Position numbers and translations under genes: made by a program. A stretch of 17,944 nucleotides of DNA from Gonium pectorale (taxonomy: Eukaryota > Chlorophyta > Chlorophyceae > Chlamydomonadales > Volvocaceae): NCBI GenBank assembly GCA_001584585.1, contig LSYV01000061.1:472800-490743 (forward strand), written 5' to 3'. Positions 1 to 9,673 of this stretch are shown in pieces (within the stretch, counting starts at the first letter, position 1; every line of letters begins with the position of its first letter). The notes below the pieces were generated by a model. That model did not search any database and was not told where the DNA came from. It saw only the letters and a list, made by a program, of their open reading frames with translations.

Positions 1-3000
1 CTCCGCTCCGCCGGCCCGTTCGCCGCGGAGCCCACCGCCGCCGCTGCCGCCGCCGCCCCTGGCAGCGGGGACCACCCAACAGCGACCGTTTGCTGGGACG
101 CGGAGGGGGAGGGGCTGCTGGAGGATCCCTATGCAGCCCCCACCGCCGCCGCCGCCACCGCCGAAACGGCGGCCGCGGAGCCGATGCTGGGGCGGCTGGA
201 ACTGATGGGCGCCGAGCTGCTGGGGCTGGCTCGGGACGGTGCGTTGCGCTGCGGTGCATGCATCGTGCATGGTCGCTCTCCCTCTCGTGTACCGTACGGC
301 ATATGCCGTACGATATGTCACCGTGATGCTGAGCTCGCCTGGGGTCAATTTGGGGGAGGGGGAAAGAGGTACGACAGGGTGAATGGGCGTTATGGGGGTA
401 TGGGACTCTCGGCAGCGTGTAACGCGGGACCGCGGAACGCTGGGTCCGAGAGCAGCCGGATTTAGGCTGTTGGGCGGCGGTGAATGGTGGTGATGCGTGG
501 GTAGTGCCCTTTGCTTGCCGAGGAGGACGCTTGGGGTCTCCAGCACCGGACTGCGGCACGCGTACACAGACGCGTGCACACAGCGTCCTCTGTCGTAAGA
601 CTTTCCTCAACGTGAATATGAACAACTGTGTGGAACTGCTGTACATTGCTGCAGAGGAGGACTTGGAGCTCCTGATGCAGCACCTCCCGCCCGAGCTGGC
701 GTCGTCGCTCCGTACGGCAGCCGCCGTCGGGGGCGGCTCGGAAGGTGGCGGCGGCGGCGGGGGTGGCAGCGACCGGGCTGCCGCCGGAAGCGCCTCCGCC
801 GGCCGGCCGCCCAGCGCCCGAACCGGTCCGCCGGACGCCGCAGCCGGGGCTGCGGGGCGGGACCAGCCGAGCATCCGACTGCTGGAGGGCAACTGGCGCG
901 AGTGGTGAGAGCGAGGCGGTGGGGGCGGTGGGTTGCAGCCAGGCCAGCCGGGGCCAACCAGGGCGGCCAGCGGTTTTGCAGTGATGGTCGATCGTGATGG
1001 CGGTTGGCGGTTATGCAACTGGCGGTGACGTTCTGGCTGCAGTCGTCGGGAGGTGGTGTTCAGGTGCAAGTGCGTTCCTTTTTGACGCAACGCCCGCACC
1101 GCGGCCCCCCGCTCCGCCCCGTCCGCCGCCGGCCCCGCAGGTGGGACCCCTCCGAGGGCCCGCGGCAGCTGCAGTCCGCCTGGTACCAGCTGCCAGAGAC
1201 GGACGAGGAGCTGTGGGACAAGACGCTCACTCCGCAGCTGCGGCGGCAGGCACGCGGGGGCGGGGGTTAAGGGAGGGGGAGGGGCGGCACGCAAGTGGAA
1301 AGCACGTGAGGGACGGGTAGATGGTAAGGTGGACGGGAGGATGCAACCGGCGTGGGGACGTGGCGGGGCAGCGCTTACGTTGGGTGCTTGGGTCGTCGCA
1401 TGGCCCCCGTCTGCCGGCAGCGGGGCACTCGACGCAGCAGAGCGCAGCAACGCACTTCTGCTGAGCGTGGTGTTGGGGGCAGTCTGCTTCTGCCCCACCT
1501 GTCATGTGTGGGTTGAGGCCTAGGCTCGTCGTTCCTGGCGTTTTGGGTTGAGGCCAGGCCGCGTAGGTGTTGAATGCTCTTGGATCAAGCGCGGTGCTGT
1601 GCAAGCGCCGCTGCCAAGGTGGCGGTACAGTATGTAGCCACCACTCCTTTCCAGCACCCCCATTCAATCCCCATCGCGTCCCCCCGTACACAGACGCCCC
1701 GACGATTGCCCTCCAACCCACTCCCCCACCCCGTGTACCCCGCTCACACCCCGAACAGCACGCCACCCTGCTGGACCGGCTCGACCGGGTTATGCGCGGC
1801 GAGCAGCTGCACGAGTGGGAGGCCCAGGTGGGGGACCGTAGGGGGCACTTGACTAGTGGACGGACGGGCATGGCCGGGAAGGCCGGGGAGGGCATCGGGC
1901 TTGCGGGTGTGAATTAGCGGCATGTTTTCTGTGGAAAGGTTACAGGCGGAGAGACAAGAAAGGGCGCAGCAAGGGCATGGCGGGGCCGGACGGGGGGGGG
2001 CGAACCCTGGGTGGTGAAATCGCGGGGTTAAGCGGGGCCAGCGGTCTACCGGCGCTTGGCGTGGTGGTGGGCATCAGCGCAAGGGGCAGGCGGCGGAGGC
2101 GATAGCGGTGGCGGAGCGGAAGCGGAGGAAGGCGATGGAGGCGGGCGGGATGTGTGCGTGTGTGGGCAGAGGTGAGCAATAGTGTTGTTGTCCCAGTTGC
2201 CTTGCGGACCAAATAAAACCGGGCAGGAGAGCAGCACAAGCCCACGTCCCCGGCTTTGGGCCCCCGGTGACACGGACTGCCCTGGCCCGCTGGAAAACGC
2301 CGCCGCCACGCAGGAGCTCCGGCGCGCATCCGCTGCCTCCGCTGCGCCCGCCGACACCGCTGGCGCCGCAGCCGCCGCCGCCGCCCCGTCGTCGGCCCAG
2401 CCGGGCAGCGGGCGCCGGCGGTACTTCCCGACCGCCGGCTGGGCCGCTGCGTCCCCACCGGCGGCCGGTCTGTGGGTTCCGCCGCCGCCCGAGTTCCTCC
2501 ACTTCCTGGCCGCGGGGGGCATGGTGGGCAAGGGTGGGGATGCATTGGGGGGGCGGGCCGAGGCAAGCACTGGGCGGGCGGCAGGGCGCTTGGGGGTGTC
2601 GGGCAAGCGTCAACCGGTCGGTCGGGCGTTTCATGTGCTCATAAGGTCGCCGCATTTGGGTCAGATCGCGGCGCGTAGGATACCATTGCACCGTGAGTGG
2701 GGACAGAGGTGCGGGCCCCTGCCCTAAAGCGCTCGGTGGTCTCGGGGACTCGACACGCATCCCCCGTGGGGCGCATGGCTCGGGCCTCCGGTCTCCTAAC
2801 ACGTCACGCCACGCTATGGCTTCCCCACGTCGCGGCTCGGTAAGCAAGCTCCGTTTCCACCTCCGTTTCCCACCTTTTGACGCGGTTAGCAGGTTCCATA
2901 CCTGTAACTCTCGCCCTAGTACCCAGCGCAATCTCGGCCCCCCTGCAACAGCCGGCGCTCCTCGCCCTCCCCATGACCGCCACGTCAGCGTTAACTTCCT

Positions 3001-6000
3001 CGCTGCCCCTGCCCCCGGTATTGCTGCCGCCATGTGTCGCAGGCCGCTGGCGAGGACGTGTCCCAGGCAGCTGCGGGGCTGCTGGAGGCCGCCGGGGTGG
3101 ACCCGGTCACCGCCGCCGCGGCAGCTGATGGCAGCGCGGGGCTTCTGCCTCCCCTGCCACCTGGTCCACCCCAGACCCGCGCTGGCGCCGGCCCCGGCCC
3201 CGGCCCCGCCGCCAGTTCGGCCTCCACCTCCGCCGCCTCCGCCGCAGGCGGTGCTTCCGCCGCCGCGGCCGCCGATCCGTACGGCTACCCCATATCGTCT
3301 TACAAGGCCAACGAGATTCTGCACCGCGCGGCCCTGGAGGCAGCGCGCCTGGAGGGCCGGCCCGCGCCGCCGCCCCCGGGGCGCTTCACCTACATGGACA
3401 ACCGGAACGGCCCACGGGTCGGTCGCGGCCTGTTGTCCAGGCGCATGGCCGTGCCGCCGCCCTGGCTGACCGACCGCAAGGAGCAGGCCAAGGTACGGCA
3501 CGGCACGGCACGGCAGGAAACTGAGTACGGAGGATGCACGGAGGTGAACAGCCAGACGTGAGCAGTAGGGCAGCTTGCGCGCAGCGGCGGCGGTCACAGT
3601 TACGATGCAGGGTTTGCAATTTGGGGCAGCGCCCGCCTGAGCACAGCCGGCGAAGTGGCGATCTGCCCGACCCATCACATCCCTCGGGCAGCCTTTGTCC
3701 TCCTAGCCGTCGAGGACCCGAGCCACCCCCGCCTCCCCGCTGCCTTTCCTGACAATTTAACCTGGGGCGCTTCACCTGCGGCCCGCCCCCGCCTCTATCC
3801 ATACCGCTGAGGCCTTTCAGTGGCAGGCGGAAAGCGTTGGCTTACATGGGACAGGCGTGATGGCAGGATATCTTACGGATATCTTTGATTGGAAGTCATC
3901 TGAGAAGCTGATGTATCCGCCCTGATTTCTGCCCATGACCCTTTGGGGGGGGGGGCCAGGTGATGCGCTACTGGACGGAGGAGCAGGCCGCGGACATTGA
4001 GCGCCTGTGCACCCGCCAGGCCGAGCCGGTGAGCCACCCGGCCGCGCCAGCCGTACACACGCGTGCACGCACGTGCACGGAAATTGTGCACCGGCTGGCT
4101 GGTGTGTTCGGTTACTGTCGTATTGTGTCGTACTGCATGTGTCACGCTGTATGCCAGCTGTCTGCGAACACAGCGTGACGGTGTGAGAGCTCACGCCGTC
4201 GTCAGGGGCACCGTGTTTTACATATTGCGGTGTTCTCTGCGGTTGTTCTGTGCCGCCAGCCCCGCCCGGCGGGCCGACCCACATCCCTCGTCCTTCAAGT
4301 ATTGAGCTTCCCTCCGCCAAGCCCCCCATCCCGCCCCCTTCCCCACCCCCACCCCGGGCAGCCCCCCCTGAGCCTGGAGGAGCTGCTGGCGGCGTGCTGG
4401 GCACTCAGTGGGGGCGAGGGCGAGGGGGAGGGGGAGGGCGAGGGCGAGGGCGAGGGCGAGGGGGACCTGCCGCCGCCCGACTCGGACTCGGACTGCGACG
4501 AGCTTGGCAGGTAGGGGGGCACCCGGACGTGTGGGCGCGTGGTTTGGGGGCGCCAACGGCGCATGCGTTCTTGCGCCTACGCGCACGTGCGGCTTCTTGG
4601 CCGCGAGAAGGTTGGACGAGGGGGCAGGGGAGGGCGCCTTGCCGTACCGGGCGTGGAGAAGGTGCCGTACCCCCCGCCTGGGCGAGAAGCGTGCACCACG
4701 TCGCAGCTGCAACCGCCGTGCCCTAGGCCGTCCCGTCCGCCCCACGAGGCTCCCGCAACCTCGCCAGCGGCCAGGCGTCCCAACCCCTGTCGGCAATGCT
4801 CGCACGCCCGCCCGCCGCAGGCCGCTGCCCGAGGGCGCCGCCCATGCCGCGATGGAGTGGCGCGCGGAGGCGCCCGGCCACATGCCCGCCCTCAGGTACG
4901 AGGGGCACTCAGCGCCCGCCCCCTCCCCCCCACCCACCAAGCCCTCACCAATGACCCGCAAGAGGGGCCGCGATGGGCCCCGCTCGCTCTTGCTCCCAGA
5001 GGCTCTTGCCCAAGGCGCGCTCTGCAATTCGGGCGCCTGGCCTATGACTCGAGTACGGATGCGTGTCTGTGTGCCTACCTCGCGTAATCTACGCAATCTG
5101 CGTAGTCTGGGACGGTCGCGTACGGTCGCGGCCGCGCCTCGCGGTCGCAGTGCAGCGGCGCCCATGGGATTCCGATACGGCTGTACCCACACCCGCATGC
5201 AACCGCATGCCCCGCCCGGCCATTCCTCCAACGAGCCCCCGCGTCACCACCCCTCTTTACGTCGCCTTGTACCGGCCCGTCGCCGCTGGCGCTGCAGGCG
5301 CGTGCGGCCGCCGCCCCCGCCGGAGCCGCCCCGGCCGCCGCCCACCATCAGCTGGGAGGAGGCGGTGGCGAGGGCCGCTGCCAGCCTGGGCCGCCCGGTG
5401 CCGAGCCCCATCCCAGACCCGCCGCCGAGGTACCGGCCGGAGTTCGTGGCGGCTGAGGCGGCTGTGGCGGCAGTGATGCGGCGGAACGGTGCGTGATGGT
5501 GGGTCAGGCAGCGCGGCCGCGTCGTGGGCCGCCGGCGGCAGCGGCGGCCGCCGCCATGGAGCAGATGGCGGCGACGTCTATCCCACAGGCGAATGCGGTG
5601 GGCAACACGGGGTCCGATGGCGGTGGCGATGCCGACGTGGCCGCCATGGCGGAGGCCGCCGGCGGACCCCAGGGGCGTGCAGCGGCGGCCGCCGCAGTGC
5701 CAGCGGCGGCGCCGCTGGGTGTGATCGCGCCCGGCGCCGCCGAGGCGGCGACGGCGGGCTCACCGGCAGCGGCGGGGATGGAGGCGCCGGCGGCAGTAGA
5801 GGGAGCCGCCGGTGGAGGAGGTGCGGGGACGGAGGACCCAGCGACAGAGGTGGAGGCGGCGGTCGCAATGGACATTGAGACCGGGGCAGGTGCGGTGTGG
5901 AGCGACGCAGAGGCGGCAGGGGCCGGGCGGGCGGCGGAGGCGGCCACAGGCGAGGCGGCAGATCCCCCCAGCCTGGCGGCGGCAGGCCTAGCCTCGGAGC

Positions 6001-6921
6001 CGATCACAGGCCTAGCCTCGGAGCCGATCACAACGGCGGCGACTGTGGCGGGGGCGGAGACCATGGCGACGGATAGCACCGGAGCGGGTTCCGGAGGGTC
6101 CGATGGAGGGGCGGCGCCTGCAGCCGGTTCCGGCGCGCCGCAGCCGCCGGCGACGGGCGCGCCACAGCTCGGCCACCGGTACACTGAGGACGACTTCCAG
6201 CTCTCGGCGCGGCTGTTCAACGTCCGGTCGGTCCCCACGGCGGAGGTGGGTCAGGACAGCAGGGGTGGCGAGGCGAGGAGGTACCGGGGCGCGGGGGCGG
6301 GGGCGGCTGGGCGCGACGAGGCGCAAGCGCGGTGGGGCGGCGAGCAGCACCGGCTGGAGGGCCGCCTAAGGCTGATGGGGGGGGGGTCCAAGGTTCGTGG
6401 GGACCGAGGAGGTCCCCACGTGGGGGACCGGGCCTTCCACGCGGGGCGTCGGTGGCTGGAGCACGCTGCGTCGGGCATTGCTCCGCGTCGGCCGCGGCAC
6501 CGGCCACCGGGCCTCGTCGCGGGCTCCTGGGGGGCTCCTGGGGGGCTCCTGGGGGGCTCCTGGGGGGCTCCTGGGGGGCTCCAGGGGGGCTCCTGGGGGG
6601 TGCGGGGTTAGCTCCGCCGCACGCTCCCTCCGCCGGGACTGCTGCTGCCACACCGCCACTCAAAACCCAACCCAACCCGCCCGGGGCACCATCGGTCCCG
6701 CAGGCACACGGGGTGCTGCGCCGCACGCGTGCCCCTCCCCCGCCACCACACCCCCGCCCCCGCAGCCGTTCCCGCATGTAACGGCCTTCATATGCCCACT
6801 CCCGTGTGCCCCGCCGTCGCCGCCCCCCTGTGCTGCCCACCCCTTCCCGCAGCTGGACCTGGTGGAGGTCGCCGCGCGGCTGATGGAGCGGAGCCGGCCA
6901 GGCGGCGTGGTGCGGCTGTAG
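1..6921 (+). CDS. Unrecognised large low-complexity protein, multi-exon, 5' partial
   Basis: I do not recognise this protein. Phase-consistent exons are 1-238, 655-904, 1141-1249, 1759-1827, 2078-2171, 2372-2523, 3043-3492, 3960-4028, 4362-4510, 4821-4895, 5298-5472, 5589-6245 and 6853-6921 (TAG stop), giving about 851 residues with the N terminus outside the window. Better-ordered parts are an acidic/Leu segment (EEDLELLMQHLPPELASSL, about residue 80), a Trp-rich stretch in exon 3 (WDPSEGPRQLQSAWYQLP), charged helical exons 4-5 (LLDRLDRVMRGEQLHEWE, then AERKRRKAME; possible coiled coil), and the end of exon 7 plus exon 8 (PPPWLTDRKEQAK, VMRYWTEEQAADIERL, about 440-470). The rest is Ala/Gly/Pro linker, a Gly-Glu run (about 494-512) and a 219-residue Ala-rich exon 12 with a duplicated LASEPITG. 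Weak joints are a GC donor at 1250, the acceptor at 2077 (2041 also keeps frame), and the exon 11/12 junction, where donor 5489 with acceptor 5541 is an alternative. No catalytic motif or membrane segment is visible. Confidence 0.7.
293..312. repeat. Perfect 20-bp palindrome in intron 1 of the first gene
   Basis: The arm CGTACGGCAT is followed directly by its exact reverse complement, giving a 20-base self-complementary sequence with no spacer. It lies 54 bases after the predicted donor at 239, inside the 416-base first intron. It could form a hairpin in the pre-mRNA. CGTACG, the word at each end, is also frequent elsewhere in the window. Confidence 0.9.
4412..4464 (+). repeat. GAGGGC/GAGGGG hexamer repeat coding for Gly-Glu
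   Basis: About eight to nine hexamers in tandem are read in frame as alternating Gly and Glu in exon 9 of the first gene, just before an acidic Asp/Ser stretch (PPPDSDSDCDEL). Because the unit is six bases, copy-number change would alter protein length without a frameshift. Confidence 0.85.
5984..6031 (+). repeat. 24-bp exact tandem duplication in a coding exon
   Basis: Positions 5984-6007 and 6008-6031 are identical 24-base units. In frame they encode the peptide LASEPITG followed by LASEPIT, inside the Ala-rich exon 12 of the first gene. The frame is preserved, so this is a recent in-frame duplication, likely by replication slippage. Confidence 0.9.
6524..6600 (+). repeat. G-rich 11-bp minisatellite, seven units, in the last intron of the first gene
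   Basis: Seven consecutive copies of CTCCTGGGGGG start at 6524, 6535, 6546, 6557, 6568, 6579 and 6590. The copy at 6579 has A for T (CTCCAGGGGGG). The array lies in the 607-base intron 6246-6852. Eleven is not a multiple of three, which argues against coding. Regular runs of six G on the transcribed-sense strand could fold as G-quadruplex. Confidence 0.95.
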
Positions 6922-7973
6922 TAAGCCGGCCGGGCAGCGCAGCGCAGGCGCGCAAGGGCGCGCGCCGAGCTGCTGTTGGCTGGGTTGTCAGAAACGAGGC
7001 GAGGCTGGGAGCGTGGGAGGGAGGCGCCTTGGGGGAAAGAGGCGAGCGTACCGGTAGGGGGTAGGCACGCGCCGCGTGGCGCGGCGATGCGGTGTCGTAC
7101 GGTACCGCACGGCACGGCTGCTGAGTAGGTTGGTGGTTGCGTGGGCCGCCCCGGTTTGACCGGACCGGAGTGGGCCTGACGTCATGGCTGCTGTCGCCAA
7201 CGGTAAGGGAGGTAGAAGGCGTGATTTACGGCGGCACCATGTACACAGTGCTGTACGACACGTGTCTGCCGACGGGTCGGGTTTTGCAGGATTGCACCCC
7301 CGAGTGTGCCTTTTGAGCGAAGGGTACGGAGCAGTAGTAGGGCTTCGCGACAGGGCGCGGGCCCGTCCTGCGCGAGCAGGCAGCGGGCTCTTTGCTGCTC
7401 TGGGGCATCTGCCGCAGGGCCCCACCGCGGGGGCCCGGACTCATTGAATCAGTGATGGCCCGCGTCAGGATCGATGCGATGATGCCGTTTCAAACGTAAG
7501 GTCTACGTTAGGTACTACTGGTGCCAATCCTTTGTACGAATGCGACGGCGGGAGTGCCAATACAGGTAACAATTGCAATGCGTGTGCTTAGGATCTGCTG
7601 AATCAGGCGCTGCTGCCGTATTTGCCGTGCGTGCGCGTGCGCCGTACGTGCGGCCGAACCATGGGTCCGTCCGTGCTGCCGCCGGGCGGCGGCCCTAGCG
7701 GCGCGCAAAGCGGGCGCAGGGCGGGGTCAGTCCCGCATGGAGTTATGTCGTAGTGGCAGGTAGGAGGGGCGAGGATGCGGGGGAGGCTAGGACGAGGTCG
7801 GAGAGGTAGCAGAGGTGAGGTGCCGTGCAAAGGGCGGCAGGTCGGGGATACGCGCGTGTGTGGGCAATTGCGCGCGCGGAGGTGGCGCACGTGCACGCGT
7901 GCGCAGCGCCGTATTGCCGTACAGCACGTTGCCTGGCGGCGGCGTTTGGCAGATTCGCTCTCTTCGAGCTCAG

Positions 7974-8266
7974 GCGTGCGTGCGTCGCGTCCTCTCAAGC
8001 CACCCGGCCGCACGTGGCCCGCCGGCGCCGGCGGCGTCGGCAGCAAGCGCAGGCCGCGCCGGCGGCGCGGGCGGCGGCAGGTCGAGCGCGCGGCGCTGCT
8101 CAGCGGCTCTGGTGCGAAGAGGTGGCGCTGGCGGCCGCGAGTGGCGATGGCAATGGCGGCGGCGGCCGCGGCGACGCTGTCGATGGTGTGGTTGACGCCG
8201 ATGACCGGCGGCCCCTTCGGGCTCGCGCACGGGCTCGCGCGGCCTTGGCGGACCAGATGGAACCGG
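7974..8266 (+). other. Candidate orphan coding exon in the spacer (weak)
   Basis: This 293-base stretch has a pyrimidine-rich run ending in CAG at 7971-7973 before it and GTAACG after it. One frame stays open throughout (codons starting at 7975) with the GC-ending codon bias of the neighbouring exons, reading for example QRLWCEEVALAAASGDG and ARAALADQMEPG. Against it, another + frame and a - frame are also open here, as often happens in this GC-rich genome, and I find no secure flanking exons. It may be an exon of a small gene ending near the TGTAA at 9302, or chance. Confidence 0.2.
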
Positions 8267-8295
8267 GTAACGCGGTTTACACGGGCGTACACGGG

Positions 8296-8312
8296 CGTTC
8301 CATTTCAACACG
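8296..8312. repeat. 17-bp word repeated in inverted orientation at 12771
   Basis: The 17 bases here (core GTTCCATTTCAACACG) occur as the exact reverse complement at 12771-12787, inside intron 5 of the phosphatase gene. The word is AT-richer than its surroundings, so a chance match in 18 kb is unlikely. It could be a fragment of a dispersed repeat; no longer homology between the two sites is visible. Confidence 0.8.
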
Positions 8313-9301
8313 GGCGCAACGTACGTGAAAAGGGTCCGGCCTTCCGGGGCGTACCGTACGCGTAACTGATTTTTTTCACATGATTCTTTACGACCATGTT
8401 TTTACGGCCATGGTAACGCAGCCGGACCCAGTCGATCGATGCAGGTCAACTGTCAGTGTAGGTGCTTGGGCAATTGAGGGCCGCAAGCGCGTTTTGCATG
8501 GTTTGAAGAATGTGTGTGTGCGTATGCGAGTCCCCGGATCCAGGGACCAGCCACTCCTCGGGAACCCGTTTCATGTCCCGCCATCCTCCCGCTGTACAAT
8601 ATGCATGGCAGGCGCCAGCGGCGCCATGCCCTTCATCCCGATCTGCGTCCCTGTGGCCGATGCGGCCTACGCCGCTGTGTGTGTTTCTGCCGTACGGCCA
8701 TGCATTCGCTGGCCTGCATGTATACATAGTTCGTGCTGTTTTGGCAGCCTGCTAGCCTCGCGCCACTGCGCAATGCTGCCGTGTTTATCTCATGAAGTAA
8801 GTGCGGACTTGTCCTTTACTGGGACTGACTGTGCTGCACGTATGTGGCAATCAACTAGTCAGCACCCTCCTTTGCCTTTTTGTCTCGCGCCGCTGCAGTG
8901 TGCTCGCGCATCGTCGGTGTTCGTGCGTGGTCAGCGCCATGGGTGGCCGCCGCGTGTGCGTGTAGCGCGCAGGATGTGTCGTACATAGGGGCATGCCGCA
9001 CACCGCCTGTGGCAAGACGTCCGGTGTCTGTTGGACCCGATCTGACACTCGCCCAGCGCCGCCCATGCGGCAGGGCCCCTAATGCGCGCGCTTACCTCGG
9101 GCTACTTTGCCAAGCATACTGGCCTAGCTAGTGCATTGTGCATGCACATCTCCGTGCGTGTCCCCGTGTGTTACGTGGGTGTCTCAAGCCCCCCGACCTA
9201 CGTCCATAGCATCTCACGGTGCATGAAAACTGGGAGGTAGGCGAGGGACGTAGTTCTATCATTGCGTGTGCCTGTCGTACGAACATTTTGCGGCTCTTTT
9301 A

Positions 9302-9315
9302 TGTAAGACGTGTAA
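9302..9315 (+). terminator. Doubled TGTAA, possible algal poly(A) signal
   Basis: TGTAA occurs at 9302-9306 and 9311-9315, separated by GACG. TGTAA is the usual poly(A) signal of volvocine green algae, and these are the first + strand copies after the stop codon at 6921. They could end the first gene's transcript or that of an unrecognised small gene. The site is about 360 bases before the phosphatase start codon, a sensible place for a transcript boundary. Confidence 0.45.
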
Positions 9316-9623
9316 CGACGAGATGCATAGCACCACAGCCTGTTTCGTCATTTACACCAATCCTACTTCCGTCTAGCATCCGTCTCTGTGTACATGTCGT
9401 ATATGTGTGGTTCTGGAGCGGGTTCCGGGGCAGGCCACACGCGGGCCCGCGGCTGGTCATGGAAGCTGGGTGCAGACTGCAGCTGGATGCAGGCCGCCAT
9501 TGCCCGACCTAGCATAGCGCAAGCTCTCTGACTTGCAGCACAGGAACAACCCAATACAACTGCCAACATCGCGGGTTTGCACGCAGCTAGCCATTAAGTA
9601 CCGCATTACATTACAAACAAACA

Positions 9624-9656
9624 ATGATTACAAGGTCTGCTTCTTACGGCCTCTAG
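9624..9656 (+). promoter_or_regulatory. Possible upstream ORF of the metallophosphoesterase gene
   Basis: An ATG at 9624 opens a ten-codon reading frame (MITRSASYGL, TAG stop) that ends 17 bases before the main ATG at 9674, in a different frame. If transcription starts upstream of 9624, this uORF would precede the main start. The transcription start site cannot be read from the sequence. Confidence 0.35.
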
Positions 9657-9673
9657 CACGACCCGGTCGCAGC

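Larger units (their letters stand above)
6922..9673. other. 2.75-kb spacer: probable 3' UTR of gene 1, then upstream region of gene 2
   Basis: No ORF here has convincing gene structure. From the stop codon at 6921 to about 8360 the DNA is GC-rich; after that it is less so, with GT-rich patches and scattered CGTACG words. The first TGTAA after the stop is at 9302, so either the first gene has a very long 3' UTR, it uses a variant signal, or a small unrecognised gene lies inside. Items of note are TGACGTCA at 7177-7184 directly over an ATG, a coding-like stretch at 7974-8266, and a word at 8296-8312 repeated inverted at 12771-12787. The part from about 9330 should hold the promoter and 5' UTR of the phosphatase gene; I see no clear TATA box. 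Confidence 0.5.

Noticed and set aside
2074..3678. 534-residue open frame on the minus strand
   Set aside because: It lies opposite exons with good splice sites and matching phases, is Gly/Ala/Arg/Pro-rich throughout, and is expected in GC-rich DNA where stop codons are rare.
4218..5231. 337-residue open frame on the minus strand
   Set aside because: It mirrors repeats and introns of the first gene and has no family-like segment; the plus-strand exons explain the region better.
7184..7447. 87-residue ATG-started ORF in the spacer
   Set aside because: Arg/Gly/Ala-rich without recognisable motif, and the ATG is followed at once by a strong splice donor; not enough for a gene call.
9363..9569. 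Small minus-strand ORF with TTACA (reverse TGTAA) just beyond its stop
   Set aside because: Only 68 residues, no coding bias or motif, and it occupies the likely promoter region of the phosphatase gene.
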